Assembly (NCBI RefSeq): GCF_900112025.1
Contig: NZ_FOKL01000006.1
Span: 293,199 to 357,198 of the forward strand
Direction of reading: 5' to 3'
Origin: Janthinobacterium sp. 344
GTDB taxonomy: Bacteria; Pseudomonadota; Gammaproteobacteria; Burkholderiales; Burkholderiaceae_D
DNA length: 64,000 nt
Position 1 is the stretch's first letter, and every line of letters starts with the position of its first letter. The notes under the pieces were generated by a model. That model did no database searches, was not told where the DNA came from, and was given only the letters and a program-made list of their open reading frames with translations. Of the stretch, positions 1-8,900 are shown piece after piece. Position numbers and translations under genes: made by a program.

Positions 1-282
1 GTCGAACCATTCCCGCGCCTTCGAGGCGGCGATGTCGGCCTTGTTCTGGTGATCGGCGGAAATGAATTCCACCTTCTTGCCGGCGATGACCACACCGGCA
101 TCGGCGATCGCCATCTTGATGGCTTCCGCGCCCCCCAGGCCATCGACGTCGGAATACACGCCGGACATGTCGGAAATAAAGCCGATCTTGATGGTGTCGC
201 CCGAAACCTGGGCGTGCGCGGCGGCGGACAAGCCCAGTGCGCAGAGGGTGGCGGTGGCAATGGCGATAGCGTTACGTTTCAT
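1..282 (-). CDS. Branched-chain amino acid ABC transporter substrate-binding protein, N-terminal part (runs off window edge)
   Basis: Only the first 94 codons are inside the window. The protein starts with a classical signal peptide (basic MKRN, hydrophobic run, cleavage near AAAHA-Q) followed by DTIKIGFISDMSGVYSDVDG, which is typical of periplasmic leucine/amide-binding proteins of the LivJ/LivK family. An AGGAGA-like site lies a few bases before the ATG. It is the third gene of a minus-strand run after livG and livF, so it should deliver its ligand to the transporter powered by those ATPases. The permease genes are not visible and may follow beyond the window edge. The substrate is not certain: this family also includes urea, amide and aromatic-compound binders. 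Confidence 0.85.
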   Translation of the reverse strand, partial: MKRNAIAIATATLCALGLSAAAHAQVSGDTIKIGFISDMSGVYSDVDGLGGAEAIKMAIADAGVVIAGKKVEFISADHQNKADIAASKAREWFD

Positions 283-363
283 AGAGTCTCCGTTGGGATT
301 ATTGTTTGCTATTTAAACGATTGCTCGACGACGATACGAACTACAGGGCGAACGACATGGGCA

Positions 364-1086
364 TTACACGCCAAGCAGCTCGGTCAATACCGGCATCTTG
401 GCTTCCAGTGCGGATGCAGCAAAAGTCTCGACGATCTGACCGTGCTCCATCACATAAAACCGGTCCGCCAGCGGCGCGGCGAACCGGAAATTCTGTTCCA
501 CCATGACGATGGTGTAGCCCTTTGCCTTCAGGGTGGTGATCATGCGCGCCAGTCCCTGCACGATGACGGGCGCCAGGCCTTCGGAAATTTCATCGAGCAG
601 CAACAGGCGCGCGCCCGTGCGCAGGATGCGCGCCACGGCCAGCATCTGCTGCTCGCCGCCGGACAGCCGCGTGCCCTGGCTGTGGCGGCGCTCCTGCAGG
701 TTGGGGAACATGGCGTAGATTTCCTCCACCGTCATGCCCTTCTCGCCGCTGGCCAGGGTCGGCGGCAGCATCAGGTTTTCCTCCGTCGACAGCGACGAAA
801 AAATGCCGCGCTCTTCCGGACAATAACCGATGCCCAGGTGGGCGATTTTGTGCGTGGCCAAACCTATCGCTTCGCTGCCATGGACCTTGATGGAGCCCGT
901 GCGCGCGCCCGTCAAGCCCATGATGGCGCGCAAGGTCGTCGTGCGGCCGGCGCCATTGCGGCCCAGCAAAGTCACCACTTCACCCTGCTCCACTTTCAAA
1001 TTCACATCGTGCAGGATGTGCGATTCACCATACCAGGTATGCAGCTGGGCGATTTCCAGCGCCGGTGGCTTGCTTGTAGAAGTCAT
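364..1086 (-). CDS. livF: LivF-type ABC transporter ATP-binding protein
   Basis: This is a 240-residue ATPase of the branched-chain amino acid (HAAT) importer family. Visible motifs are Walker A LLGRNGAGRTTT near residue 40, signature LSGGEQQMLAVARIL, Walker B LLLLDEISEGLAP and the switch region MVEQN. The Walker A lysine is replaced by arginine (GAGRTT instead of GAGKTT), whereas its partner LivG keeps lysine. The ATG shares one base with the livG stop codon (TGATG), and a GAAGGGG ribosome site sits inside the end of livG, so translation is coupled. A TTG one codon upstream is possible but less likely. The length is normal for LivF. It should energise import at the inner membrane together with LivG. 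Confidence 0.9.
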   Translation of the reverse strand: MTSTSKPPALEIAQLHTWYGESHILHDVNLKVEQGEVVTLLGRNGAGRTTTLRAIMGLTGARTGSIKVHGSEAIGLATHKIAHLGIGYCPEERGIFSSLSTEENLMLPPTLASGEKGMTVEEIYAMFPNLQERRHSQGTRLSGGEQQMLAVARILRTGARLLLLDEISEGLAPVIVQGLARMITTLKAKGYTIVMVEQNFRFAAPLADRFYVMEHGQIVETFAASALEAKMPVLTELLGV

Positions 1087-1856
1087 CAATGCGCCCCTTC
1101 CAGTTCCGCGTGGGTGGTGCCCATGTACGCTTCCATCACCTGCGGATTGCGCGACACTTCCGCGTAACTGCCTTCGGCCAGCATGGCGCCGCGCTGCAGC
1201 ACGGAAATCTTGTTGCAGATACCCGAAACCACGTTCATATTGTGTTCCACCATCAAGATGGTGCGGCCTGCCGACACCTTCTTGATCAGCTCCGTGACCC
1301 GATGCACGTCTTCGTGGCCCATGCCCTGGGTCGGCTCATCGAGCAGCATCATTTCCGGCTCCATCGCCAGGGTGGTGGCGATTTCCAGCGCCCGCTTGCG
1401 GCCATACGGCATGTCGACCGTGATGGTGTCGGCGAACTCCGTCAAGTCCACTTCGGCCAGCAAGGCCATGGCGCGGTCGTTGAGCTGGTTCAAGGAACGT
1501 TCGCTTTGCCAGAAGTGGAACGAGGTGCCCAGCTGGCGCTGCAAGCCGATGCGCACATTTTGCAGCACGGACAAATGCGGGAAGACGGCGGAAATCTGGA
1601 AGGAACGGATCACGCCCATGCGGGCGATCTGGGCCGGCTTGGCGGCCGTGATGTCTTTCCCATTGAACAGGATCTGTCCGGAAGTGGGGACCAGGAATTT
1701 GGTGAGCAAGTTGAAACACGTGGTCTTGCCGGCGCCGTTCGGACCGATCAAGGCGTGGATATGGCCCCGCTCTACCTTCAAGTTGACGTCACTGACTGCC
1801 GTGAAACCCTTGAATTCCTTGGTCAAATTTCTTGTCTCCAAGATTACGTTTGACAT
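1086..1856 (-). CDS. livG: LivG-type ABC transporter ATP-binding protein
   Basis: This 256-residue ATPase shows Walker A LIGPNGAGKTTCFNLL near residue 40, a LivG-style degenerate signature (YGRKRALEIATTLA), Walker B MMLLDEPTQGM and H-loop MVEHN. It is the first gene of the livG-livF-binding protein run and has its own strong start signals: AGGAGA 6 bases before the ATG, and a likely promoter at 1899-1927. The upstream neighbour is a GMC oxidoreductase on the same strand. The 133-base AT-rich gap between them suggests separate transcription. Function in branched-chain amino acid or related uptake is inferred from family and context. Confidence 0.92.
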   Translation of the reverse strand: MSNVILETRNLTKEFKGFTAVSDVNLKVERGHIHALIGPNGAGKTTCFNLLTKFLVPTSGQILFNGKDITAAKPAQIARMGVIRSFQISAVFPHLSVLQNVRIGLQRQLGTSFHFWQSERSLNQLNDRAMALLAEVDLTEFADTITVDMPYGRKRALEIATTLAMEPEMMLLDEPTQGMGHEDVHRVTELIKKVSAGRTILMVEHNMNVVSGICNKISVLQRGAMLAEGSYAEVSRNPQVMEAYMGTTHAELEGAH

Positions 1857-1866
1857 CGTGTCTCCT

Positions 1867-1887
1867 AGTTGTACTTTTTGTACTACT
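1867..1887. promoter_or_regulatory. Imperfect inverted repeat between livG promoter and start codon
   Basis: AGTTGTAC and GTACTACT form 8-base arms (one mismatch) around TTTTT. The repeat lies just downstream of the predicted -10 element and upstream of the livG ribosome site. That is a good position for a repressor operator or a small leader hairpin. No regulator can be assigned. Confidence 0.4.
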
Positions 1888-1898
1888 TAGTCATTTTT

Positions 1899-1927
1899 AT
1901 AATACACAACTTAAATTTAACGCACAA
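1899..1927 (-). promoter_or_regulatory. Predicted sigma-70 promoter of the liv genes
   Basis: Read on the minus strand, a -35 TTGTGC (1922-1927) and a -10 TATTAT (1899-1904) are separated by exactly 17 bases in an AT-rich gap. The -10 lies about 40 bases before the livG start codon. Confidence 0.5.
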
Positions 1928-1989
1928 TACAGTATAACTACGGGGATTTTTGGCCAGCCCGAATGGCGCAAACGCACGCTTTTCGAGCG

Positions 1990-3615
1990 TCATTTCCAGG
2001 CCGCGTGTATCATTTGCGCCGCTTTTTCCGCGATCATCACGGTGGGCGAGTTGGTATTGCCCGATGTAATGTAGGGCATGATGGAAGCATCGACGACGCG
2101 CAGGCCGGCCAGGCCGATCACGCGCAGCTGGCTGTCGACGACGGACAGGGGATCGCTGGCCAGGCCCATGCGGCACGTGCCCACCGGGTGAAAAATCGTC
2201 GTGCCGATCTGGCTGGCCGCCTGCGCCAGTTCTTCCTGCGTCTGAAATTGCACGCCGGGCTTGTATTCCTGCGGCGCAAACTTACTTAACGCCGGCGCGG
2301 CGGCGATGGCCCGCGTCAGGCGCAAGGCATCGGCCGCCACCTTCCGGTCCTGCTCGGTACTCAGGTAATTGGGCACGATCTTCGGCGCCGCATAACTGTC
2401 GGCGCTGGCGATCCGCACGTGGCCGCGCGAGCTGGGGCGCAGGTTGCAGACGCTGGCCGTAAACGCGGGAAACGCATGCAAGGGTTCGCCGAATTTGTCC
2501 AGGGACAAGGGTTGCACGTGGTATTGCAGGTTCGGCGTGGCTTGCTGCGGATCGGATTTCGCGAACGCCCCCAGTTGCGACGGCGCCATCGACATGGGCC
2601 CGCTCTGGAACAACGCATACTGCAAACCAATCTGCATCTTGCCGAACATGTTGCTGGCCATGATATTCAAGGTTTTCACGCCCTGCACCTTGAAGACCAT
2701 GCGCAGCTGCAGATGGTCCTGCAAATTGCCGCCCACGCCGGCCGCATCGACCACGGGCGCGATACCATGCTCCTGCAGCAAGGCGGCGGGGCCGATGCCG
2801 GACAATTGCAGCAATTGCGGCGAACCGATGGCCCCCGCCGTCAGCAAGGTTTCGCGCCGCGTCGTCGCCTGCCACTGCGTGCCGCCGCCCGTGAACACGA
2901 TGCCCGTGCAGCGCGGACCCGCTTCCGTCGTTTCCAGCAGCAGACGTTCCACGTGGCAACCCGTCATGATCGTCAGGTTCGGCCGGCGCGCCGCCGGTTT
3001 CAAGAACGCTTTCGCGGTATTCCAGCGGATGCCGCGGCGCTGGTTGACGTCGAAATACGCGCTGCCGCTATTATCTCCGCCATTGAAATCGCTGGTTTTC
3101 GGGATGCCCACCTGCTGCGCCGCGTCGCGGAACGCATTCAAAATGTCCCACGACAGGCGCTGTTTTTCCACGCGCCACTCGCCACCGACGCCATGGTTTT
3201 CCGATGCGCCGCCGTAATAATCCTCGCTTTGCTTAAACAGCGGCAGCACCTTGTCCCAGCGCCAGGAAGCGTCATCCGTCAGGTCCGCCCAGTGGTCGTA
3301 ATCGCCAGCCTGGCCGCGCATATAGATCATGCCGTTGATGGACGAGCTGCCGCCGAGCACTTTGCCGCGGGGATACATCAAGCTGCGCCCGCCCAGGCCC
3401 GCGTCCGCCTGCGTGGAATACAGCCAGTCCGTGCGGGGATTGCCGATGCAATGCAGATAACCGACGGGGATGTGGATCCACACGTAGTCGTCCTTGCCGC
3501 CCGCTTCCACGAGCAAAACGCTGGCGTCCTTGTCGCGCGTGAGCCGGTTGGCCAGTACGCAACCGGCCGTGCCACCGCCCACGATGATGTAGTCGTATTC
3601 GCCTGCCGATTCCAA
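1990..3615 (-). CDS. GMC family FAD-dependent oxidoreductase (choline/alcohol dehydrogenase type)
   Basis: The 541-residue protein has the GMC hallmarks in order: an N-terminal ADP-binding fold YDYIIVGGGTAGCVLANRLT near residue 7, the GMC signature GKVLGGSSSINGMIYMRG near 85-105, and the C-terminal catalytic HPVGTCRMG followed by VVDASIMPYITSGNTNSPT. Members oxidise alcohols (choline, long-chain, cyclic or aromatic) and pass electrons to quinone or a cytochrome. I cannot assign the substrate. The start chosen is a TTG preceded by AAAGGAG at 5 bases spacing. There is no signal peptide. It lies upstream of livG in the same direction with a 133-base gap. On its 5' side is the origin-like repeat array, so it has no obvious operon partner. 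Confidence 0.9.
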   Translation of the reverse strand: MESAGEYDYIIVGGGTAGCVLANRLTRDKDASVLLVEAGGKDDYVWIHIPVGYLHCIGNPRTDWLYSTQADAGLGGRSLMYPRGKVLGGSSSINGMIYMRGQAGDYDHWADLTDDASWRWDKVLPLFKQSEDYYGGASENHGVGGEWRVEKQRLSWDILNAFRDAAQQVGIPKTSDFNGGDNSGSAYFDVNQRRGIRWNTAKAFLKPAARRPNLTIMTGCHVERLLLETTEAGPRCTGIVFTGGGTQWQATTRRETLLTAGAIGSPQLLQLSGIGPAALLQEHGIAPVVDAAGVGGNLQDHLQLRMVFKVQGVKTLNIMASNMFGKMQIGLQYALFQSGPMSMAPSQLGAFAKSDPQQATPNLQYHVQPLSLDKFGEPLHAFPAFTASVCNLRPSSRGHVRIASADSYAAPKIVPNYLSTEQDRKVAADALRLTRAIAAAPALSKFAPQEYKPGVQFQTQEELAQAASQIGTTIFHPVGTCRMGLASDPLSVVDSQLRVIGLAGLRVVDASIMPYITSGNTNSPTVMIAEKAAQMIHAAWK

Positions 3616-3827
3616 TGAAGCTCCTTTCGGTATGCCATCAAGCTGTCGCGCGGCGTGTCTCCCCGCCCCGTTCCGCTACCAGAGTCTGTCTTTCTTCATG
3701 CATGCATGGCTGCTGAGCCGCCTTGAGATTACCACCAGTGCCGGGCCAGGGCGACATTAATCGTGGCAAATGACAACGACGAGGGTCACGGCAAGGTGAA
3801 AAACAGCGCCTAAAAGGGGCGGCAAGC

Positions 3828-4304
3828 TGTGGATAACCGTATGGATATCCACAGGGACGATATGTGCGTAAACGAAAATTTTTTTCAGCCGCTTTTTTTT
3901 GTCCAGAAACCATCCCAGACAGATACAACGCTTACTCAGCGCTTATCCGTACGCCAAGCGATTGTTTACAAGGATAAATCAGGACTTATCCACAGAAGAT
4001 GACACCGTTAACTACTATTACTATTCTTGTATACGATCTTGTTAAGGTAAACCCGACAACACGCGCTTTGCCTGCGCTTCGCCGACGAACAGGTTCACAA
4101 GCCTGACTTCAAAAAAAAAGCCGACAAGCTGCTTTGACGGCCCAAAAAAAACGCGCCAACAACTGAGCAGCGAAAACCGGCGCGGCCGGCGTCATGCAGA
4201 CAGCACTGCCAAACCGTTTTGCAAAATAGAAATGTCAACGGCCCTTGCCAGGCGCTGAGCCGGCAAGCCGCATGAGGTCGAAATCAGGGGAAGTTGGAGA
4301 CGAT
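3828..4304 (+). repeat. Origin-like repeat, unit 1
   Basis: Order of elements: TGTGGATAA at 3828-3836, near-box ATATCCACA at 3845-3853, near-box TGTGCGTAA at 3863-3871, conserved GATACAACGCTTA near 3922, weak box TTATCCGTA at 3943, and perfect TTATCCACA at 3986-3994. After a 16-base spacer comes ACTACTATTACTATT at 4011-4025, then TTGTATACGATC. The 3' part contains AAACCGTTTTGCAA near 4212, which recurs in unit 3. It has fewer downstream AT bases than units 2 and 3. Confidence 0.75.
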
Positions 4305-4766
4305 TGTGGATAAGTCACTTGATATCCACAGGATGAATTGTGCGTAAACACGCAGTTATGCGCAGCCGCGTATTTTATACAAGTTTGCTCCTCGCGTGAT
4401 ACAGCGATTATGCACGCTTTATTTTGTGCGTAAACGATTGATCCTGTTGAAAAAAGACGACTTATCCACAGAAAAAAACGCGTTTACTATTACTACTATT
4501 TTTATATATAGATCTATTGTAAACCGACAAAAAAAGCGGAAGTCCGGGGATATTTCCCAAAAGCAGGCAAAAACCGTCAAAAAAAAAAGTCAACGGCGAC
4601 AGCGCGACCATGCCAAACCGTCTTCCAGGAATCAACTCGATGCCAATCTGCAGGAAAGAGCTGCGCTCGTGATCGCTCAGCTGCGATTGCCAAGCAGGGA
4701 GTCATGCATGCAGACCACGTCAAACATGTCACTGCAGCAAGAAAAAACGCGATTTATGCAGAGCAG
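4305..4766 (+). repeat. Origin-like repeat, unit 2 (best preserved unwinding module)
   Basis: Perfect TGTGGATAA at 4305-4313 is followed by near-boxes ATATCCACA 4322-4330, TGTGCGTAA 4339-4347, TTATGCGCA 4356, TTATGCACG 4408 and TGTGCGTAA 4425-4433. A perfect TTATCCACA lies at 4462-4470. After 15 bases ACTATTACTACTATT occupies 4486-4500 and runs into TTTATATATAGATC. On the complementary strand this reads 3'-GAT-AAT-GAT-GAT, the DnaA-trio pattern. A 154-codon open frame crosses this unit (4396-4860) but has no coding character. Confidence 0.8.
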
Positions 4767-5073
4767 TGTGGATAAGTGCCTGCATATCCACAGGATGAGA
4801 TGTGGGAAAAGTCGATCTTTGTCCACAAGCCAATTTTTATCCCAAACAAGTCCTCCGTAGATACAATGCTTGTGCGCCTACTTTTTTGTGCGCTAAGTTG
4901 ATGATTTTTAGACGGTATACCGACTTATCCACAAAAAAATGGCCGTTTACTATCACTACTATTTTTATGTATACATCTTTATTTAAAACACAGAGACAAA
5001 CGCGCACGGTGGAAAAGTCGCCGGAACGGCTGTTTTCACCCTGTAAACCGTTTTGCAATACAAAAAACCTGTA
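4767..5073 (+). repeat. Origin-like repeat, unit 3
   Basis: TGTGGATAA 4767-4775, ATATCCACA 4784-4792, TTGTCCACA 4819-4827, conserved GATACAATGCTTG near 4861, perfect TTATCCACA 4925-4933, a 15-base spacer, then ACTATCACTACTATT 4949-4963 (one trio interrupted) and TTTTATGTATACATC. AAACCGTTTTGCAA near 5046 closes the unit just before mtnN. The unit is shorter than the others because mtnN begins at 5082. Confidence 0.75.
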
Positions 5074-5081
5074 AAAACAGC

Positions 5082-5858
5082 ATGAATTCACCCAAAAAAA
5101 TGCGTTTAGGTATCATCAGTGCCTTGCACGAAGAACAGCAGGGGCTGGTAGAAGCCATGCAAGGCCCCCAGAGGCGTTCGCACGGCATGCGTGACTACAC
5201 CCTGGGAACCCTGTGGAATATCGACGCTGTGTGCGTTCTGTCGCGTCTGGGCAAGGTTGCCGCTGCCATGACAGCTTCTATCCTTGTGGAAAAGTACGGA
5301 GTTACCCACATCGTCTTCACCGGCGTGGCCGGCAGCGGGGATAAACGCGTGAAAGTCGGCGATATCGTGGTGGCGGAAGCGCTGCTGCAGCACGACATGG
5401 ATGCCCGCCCTTTGTTTCCCCGCTTTGAAGTGCCGCTGACGGGTCTGCAGCGCTTTGCCACGGACCTGGAACTGAGCACGCAGCTGGGAGCCGCCGCGGA
5501 AGATTTCCTGCGTGACGACGCTGCCAGCGTGCTGCAGGCGGCCGATATCGCGCAATTCGGCTTGCAACATGCCACAGTACACCGCGGCCTGATCGCCAGC
5601 GGCGACCAGTTCATCGGCAGCGCGGCGCATATCAACCAGCTGAAAGCGGATATCCCGGACCTGCTGGCCGTCGAAATGGAAGGCGCCGCCGTGGCGCAAG
5701 TGTGTTTTGAACTCGGCGTGCCGTTTACGGTCATGCGCACCATTTCCGACAACGCCAACGAAGAGGCGGCCGTCGACTTCATGCGTTTCGTGCAAACCGT
5801 CGCCTCGCCGTACGCGTTTGCCGTGATCCGGCAGCTGTGCCGGCGCCTGGCTGGCTGA
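5082..5858 (+). CDS. mtnN: 5'-methylthioadenosine/S-adenosylhomocysteine nucleosidase
   Basis: The 258-residue protein cleaves the glycosidic bond of MTA and SAH, releasing adenine and feeding methionine salvage and SAM-product recycling. The fold signature MRLGIISALHEEQQ carries the catalytic base equivalent to E. coli Glu12 (here Glu18). GVAGS at 81-85, VEMEGAAVAQV with Glu200 (substrate ribose binding) and TISDNANEE with Asp223 (adenine protonation) complete the active site. It is slightly longer than E. coli MtnN (232 aa). The start is uncertain: ATG 5082 has no good ribosome site, and ATG 5100 (MRLGII) is also possible. It begins immediately after origin-like repeat unit 3 and ends before a bidirectional terminator. 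Confidence 0.9.
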   Translation: MNSPKKMRLGIISALHEEQQGLVEAMQGPQRRSHGMRDYTLGTLWNIDAVCVLSRLGKVAAAMTASILVEKYGVTHIVFTGVAGSGDKRVKVGDIVVAEALLQHDMDARPLFPRFEVPLTGLQRFATDLELSTQLGAAAEDFLRDDAASVLQAADIAQFGLQHATVHRGLIASGDQFIGSAAHINQLKADIPDLLAVEMEGAAVAQVCFELGVPFTVMRTISDNANEEAAVDFMRFVQTVASPYAFAVIRQLCRRLAG

Positions 5859-5880
5859 TTTTTCAGCTAGTGTGCATAAA

Positions 5881-5912
5881 AAAAGGGCAGAACCAGCGGT
5901 TCTGCCCTTTTT
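5881..5912. terminator. Bidirectional intrinsic terminator between mtnN and putA
   Basis: GGGCAGAACC (5885-5894) and GGTTCTGCCC (5898-5907) form a perfect 10-bp stem with a 3-base loop. It is flanked by A-run and T-run, so it serves both convergent genes. Confidence 0.9.
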
Positions 5913-5934
5913 GCATTGATGACTTGCTTAAATA

Positions 5935-8900
5935 TTAGACACTCAGCATCATCAGGCTGGCGTTGCCGCCGGCCGCCGTCGTGTTCACGCACAGCGCCCG
6001 CTCGGCGACGAGGCGCCACAGGGGGATGACACCCTCCTGCGTCGTCTCGATGGTGCCCACCAGGGCGCCTTCCCGGGCCGCCAGCAGCGGTTTGAGCTGG
6101 GCATCGAGGCTAGGCTCGATCATGGCGATCTGGAAATCATGCTTGACGGACTCCAGGCTGCTGACGACCTGGATGCGGTCCTTCAGCGCGGCCGGCAAAT
6201 CGCCGGGAATCAGCGCAGGCGATTGCGCCAGCACCAGCGCCTGGTTGCCCGTCGCCAGCACGGCCGCCAGCTGGTTCATCAGCACGCCCGTGTTCGCCGC
6301 CGCGCAGAGGATGGTGCCGCGCGCGGCAAAGCTCAAGGTATTGCGTTCACCCGTCGGGCCTGGCAAGACGGTGGTGCTGCCCAGCAAAGTCGTGCGCGCG
6401 TATTCCTGCGCCAGCTGCTGCACCTTGTCGTGGCCATGCATCTTCGCCCACACGGTCAGCGCATCGAGCGCGGGCGGCGCCTGGCGCTGGTGCTGCGGGC
6501 CGGCCGGCGCATTGCGCTGCAGGCGTTTCAGGTACAGCGGGCCGCCCGCCTTCGGGCCGGTCCCCGATTTGCCTTCGCCGCCGAACGGCTGCACGCCCAC
6601 CACGGCGCCGACGATGTTGCGGTTTACATAGATATTGCCCACGTGCGCGCGCTGGGTGATGAAGTCGATGGTTTCGTCGATGCGCGTGTGGATGCCCAAG
6701 GTCAGGCCATAACCGCTGTCGTTGATCGATTGCACCAGTTGCGGCAGTTCGGAACGCTTGTAGCGGATCACGTGCAGCACGGGACCGAAGACTTCGTGCG
6801 TCAATTGTTCCAGCGACTTGATTTCCAGCACGGTCGGCGCAACAAACGTGCCTTTCACGGTGGGCAGGTCGAGCGAATAGTGGTCGAGGGCCACGGTTTT
6901 CATCTTGTTGATGTGCGCCAGCAGATTGCCTTGCGCTTCGGCATCGATGACGGGGCCGATATCCGTGGCCAGGCGGTCAGGATTACCGACGCGCAATTCC
7001 TGCATGGCGCCTTTCAGCATGTGGATGGTCTTGTCGGCGATTTCCGCCTGCAGGAACAGCACGCGCAAGGCCGAGCAGCGCTGGCCGGCGCTGTCGAACG
7101 CCGACGACATCACGTCCTGCACCACCTGTTCCGGCAAGGCGGACGAATCGACGATCAGGGCGTTCTGCCCGCCCGTCTCGGCGATCAGCGGGATATCGAT
7201 GCTTTCCGCCACGGCGCGCGCGGCCAGGTTGCGGTTGATCAATTGCGCCACTTCCGTCGAGCCCGTGAAAATCACGCCTTTCACGCGCGCGTCGTTACAC
7301 AGGCCGGCACCGACCACTTCGCCGCTGCCGGGCAGGAATTGCAGCGCGCCGCGCGGCACGCCCGCCGCATGCAGCAACTGCACGGCGCGGTGGGCGATCA
7401 GCGGCGTTTGCTCGGCCGGCTTGGCCAGCACCACGTTGCCCGCTGCCAGGGCGGCGGCCAGCTGGCCCGTAAAGATGGCCAATGGGAAATTCCACGGGCT
7501 GATGCAGGTGACGGGGCCGAGCGCCAGGTTGTTCGGCGCGTGCTGCACCTGCGCCGCGTAATAGCGCAGGAAGTCGACGGCTTCGCGGATTTCCGCGATC
7601 GCGTTGGGCAGCGACTTGCCCGCTTCGCGCACGGCCAGGGCCATCAGCTCGATATGGTGTTCCTCGAACAGGTCGGCGGCGCGCAGCAAGGCTTGCGCGC
7701 GCAGCGACGGTTCCGTCGTTTGCCAGTCCATCGCATACGCGCTGGCGCTGGCCAGCGCCGTTTCCACGTCGGCCGGGCCCGCTTCCATGACCTTGCCGAC
7801 GATATCGTCGTGCTGCGCCGGATTGTGGATGGCGTGCGTGGGCGCATTCAGGCTGACGGCGCCATCAATCAGCGGCCCCGCCTGCCATTGCTGCTGCTGC
7901 GCCAGGCCGGCGGCCAGGGTGCGCAGGGTGTCTTCATTCGACAGGTCCAGGCCGGCCGAGTTCTTGCGCTCGCTGCCAAACATGTCCAGCGGCAGCGGGA
8001 TCGACGGGTGCGGCAAGCCGCCCTGCAGGCGCGCCTGCTCCAGCGGATCGCGGATCAGGCTATCGATGGCCACGCTTTCGTCGACGATCTGGTTGACGAA
8101 CGACGAGTTGGCGCCATTTTCCAGCAGGCGGCGCACCAGGTAGGCCAGCAGGGTTTCATGCGAACCGACGGGCGCATAGATGCGGCAAGGCTTGTCCAGG
8201 TTGGCCGGACCGACGACCTGGTCGTACAGGGTCTCGCCCATGCCGTGCAGGCACTGGAATTCGTAGTCGGTGATGCCGTCGCGTTTCGCCCAGGTATAAA
8301 TCGTCGACAGGGTTTGTGCGTTGTGCGTGGCAAATTGCGGGTAGATCAGGCTGCTGGCGGCCAGCAATTTTTGCGCGCACACCAGGTAAGAGACGTCCGT
8401 GTACACCTTGCGCGTGTAGACGGGATAGCCGTCCTGGCCATCGACTTGCGCGCGCTTGATTTCTGCGTCCCAATACGCGCCTTTGACCAGGCGCACCATG
8501 AACTTGCGGCCGCTGCGCTTGGCCAGGTCGATCAGGTAATCGATGGCGAAGGGGCAGCGTTTTTGATACGCCTGCACCACGTAGCCGATGCCGTCGAAGC
8601 CGGCCAAATCGGTATCAAAAGCAAGTGCTTCCATCAGGTCGAGCGACAGTTCCAGGCGGTCCGTTTCTTCCGCATCGATGTTGAAACCGATGTTGTACTG
8701 TTTTGCCAGCAACAGCAGCGCCTTGACGCGCGGCAGCAATTCTTCCATGACGCGGGCGCGCTGGGCGCGGCTGTAGCGCGCATGCAGGGCCGACAGTTTC
8801 ACGGAAATACCGGGGCCATTCCTGATGCCGCGGCCGTTCGAGGCCTTGCCGATGGCGTGGATCGCCGTTTCGTACGACGCATAGTAGTTGGCCGCGTCCG

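Larger units (their letters stand above)
3828..5073. other. Candidate replication origin: three tandem DnaA-box / DnaA-trio / AT-rich modules
   Basis: The 1466 bases between the GMC gene and mtnN hold no convincing gene, and 3616-3827 shows nothing recognisable. From 3828 on there are three degenerate direct repeats with periods of 477 and 462 bases. Perfect 9-mer DnaA boxes (TTATCCACA or its complement) lie at 3828, 3986, 4305, 4462, 4767 and 4925. Near-boxes lie at 3845, 3863, 4322, 4339, 4356, 4408, 4425, 4784 and 4819. In every unit the last box is followed 15-16 bases later by a 15-base run of ACT/ATT triplets and then an AT-rich stretch. This matches the order and polarity of the Bacillus subtilis basal unwinding region (box, spacer, DnaA-trios, AT-rich DNA). 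No rep gene is nearby. Alternatives are a DnaA-titration locus or a duplicated origin remnant. Confidence 0.7.

Noticed and set aside
3638-3928. 96-codon minus-strand frame next to the GMC gene
   Set aside because: No ribosome site, no domain, and it runs into the first DnaA boxes; best explained as chance.
4396-4860. 154-codon open frame inside the origin-like repeats
   Set aside because: It crosses repeat units and DnaA boxes, has no ribosome site, and its product is a low-complexity Lys/Gln/Ser sequence without any recognisable domain.
3828-5073. CRISPR-like array
   Set aside because: The repeat period is about 470 bases, repeats are degenerate and there are no short unique spacers or cas genes.
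3828-5073. Integrated plasmid origin
   Set aside because: The boxes could suggest a plasmid replicon, but no rep, par, integrase or attachment repeats are visible nearby and flanking genes are ordinary chromosomal ones.
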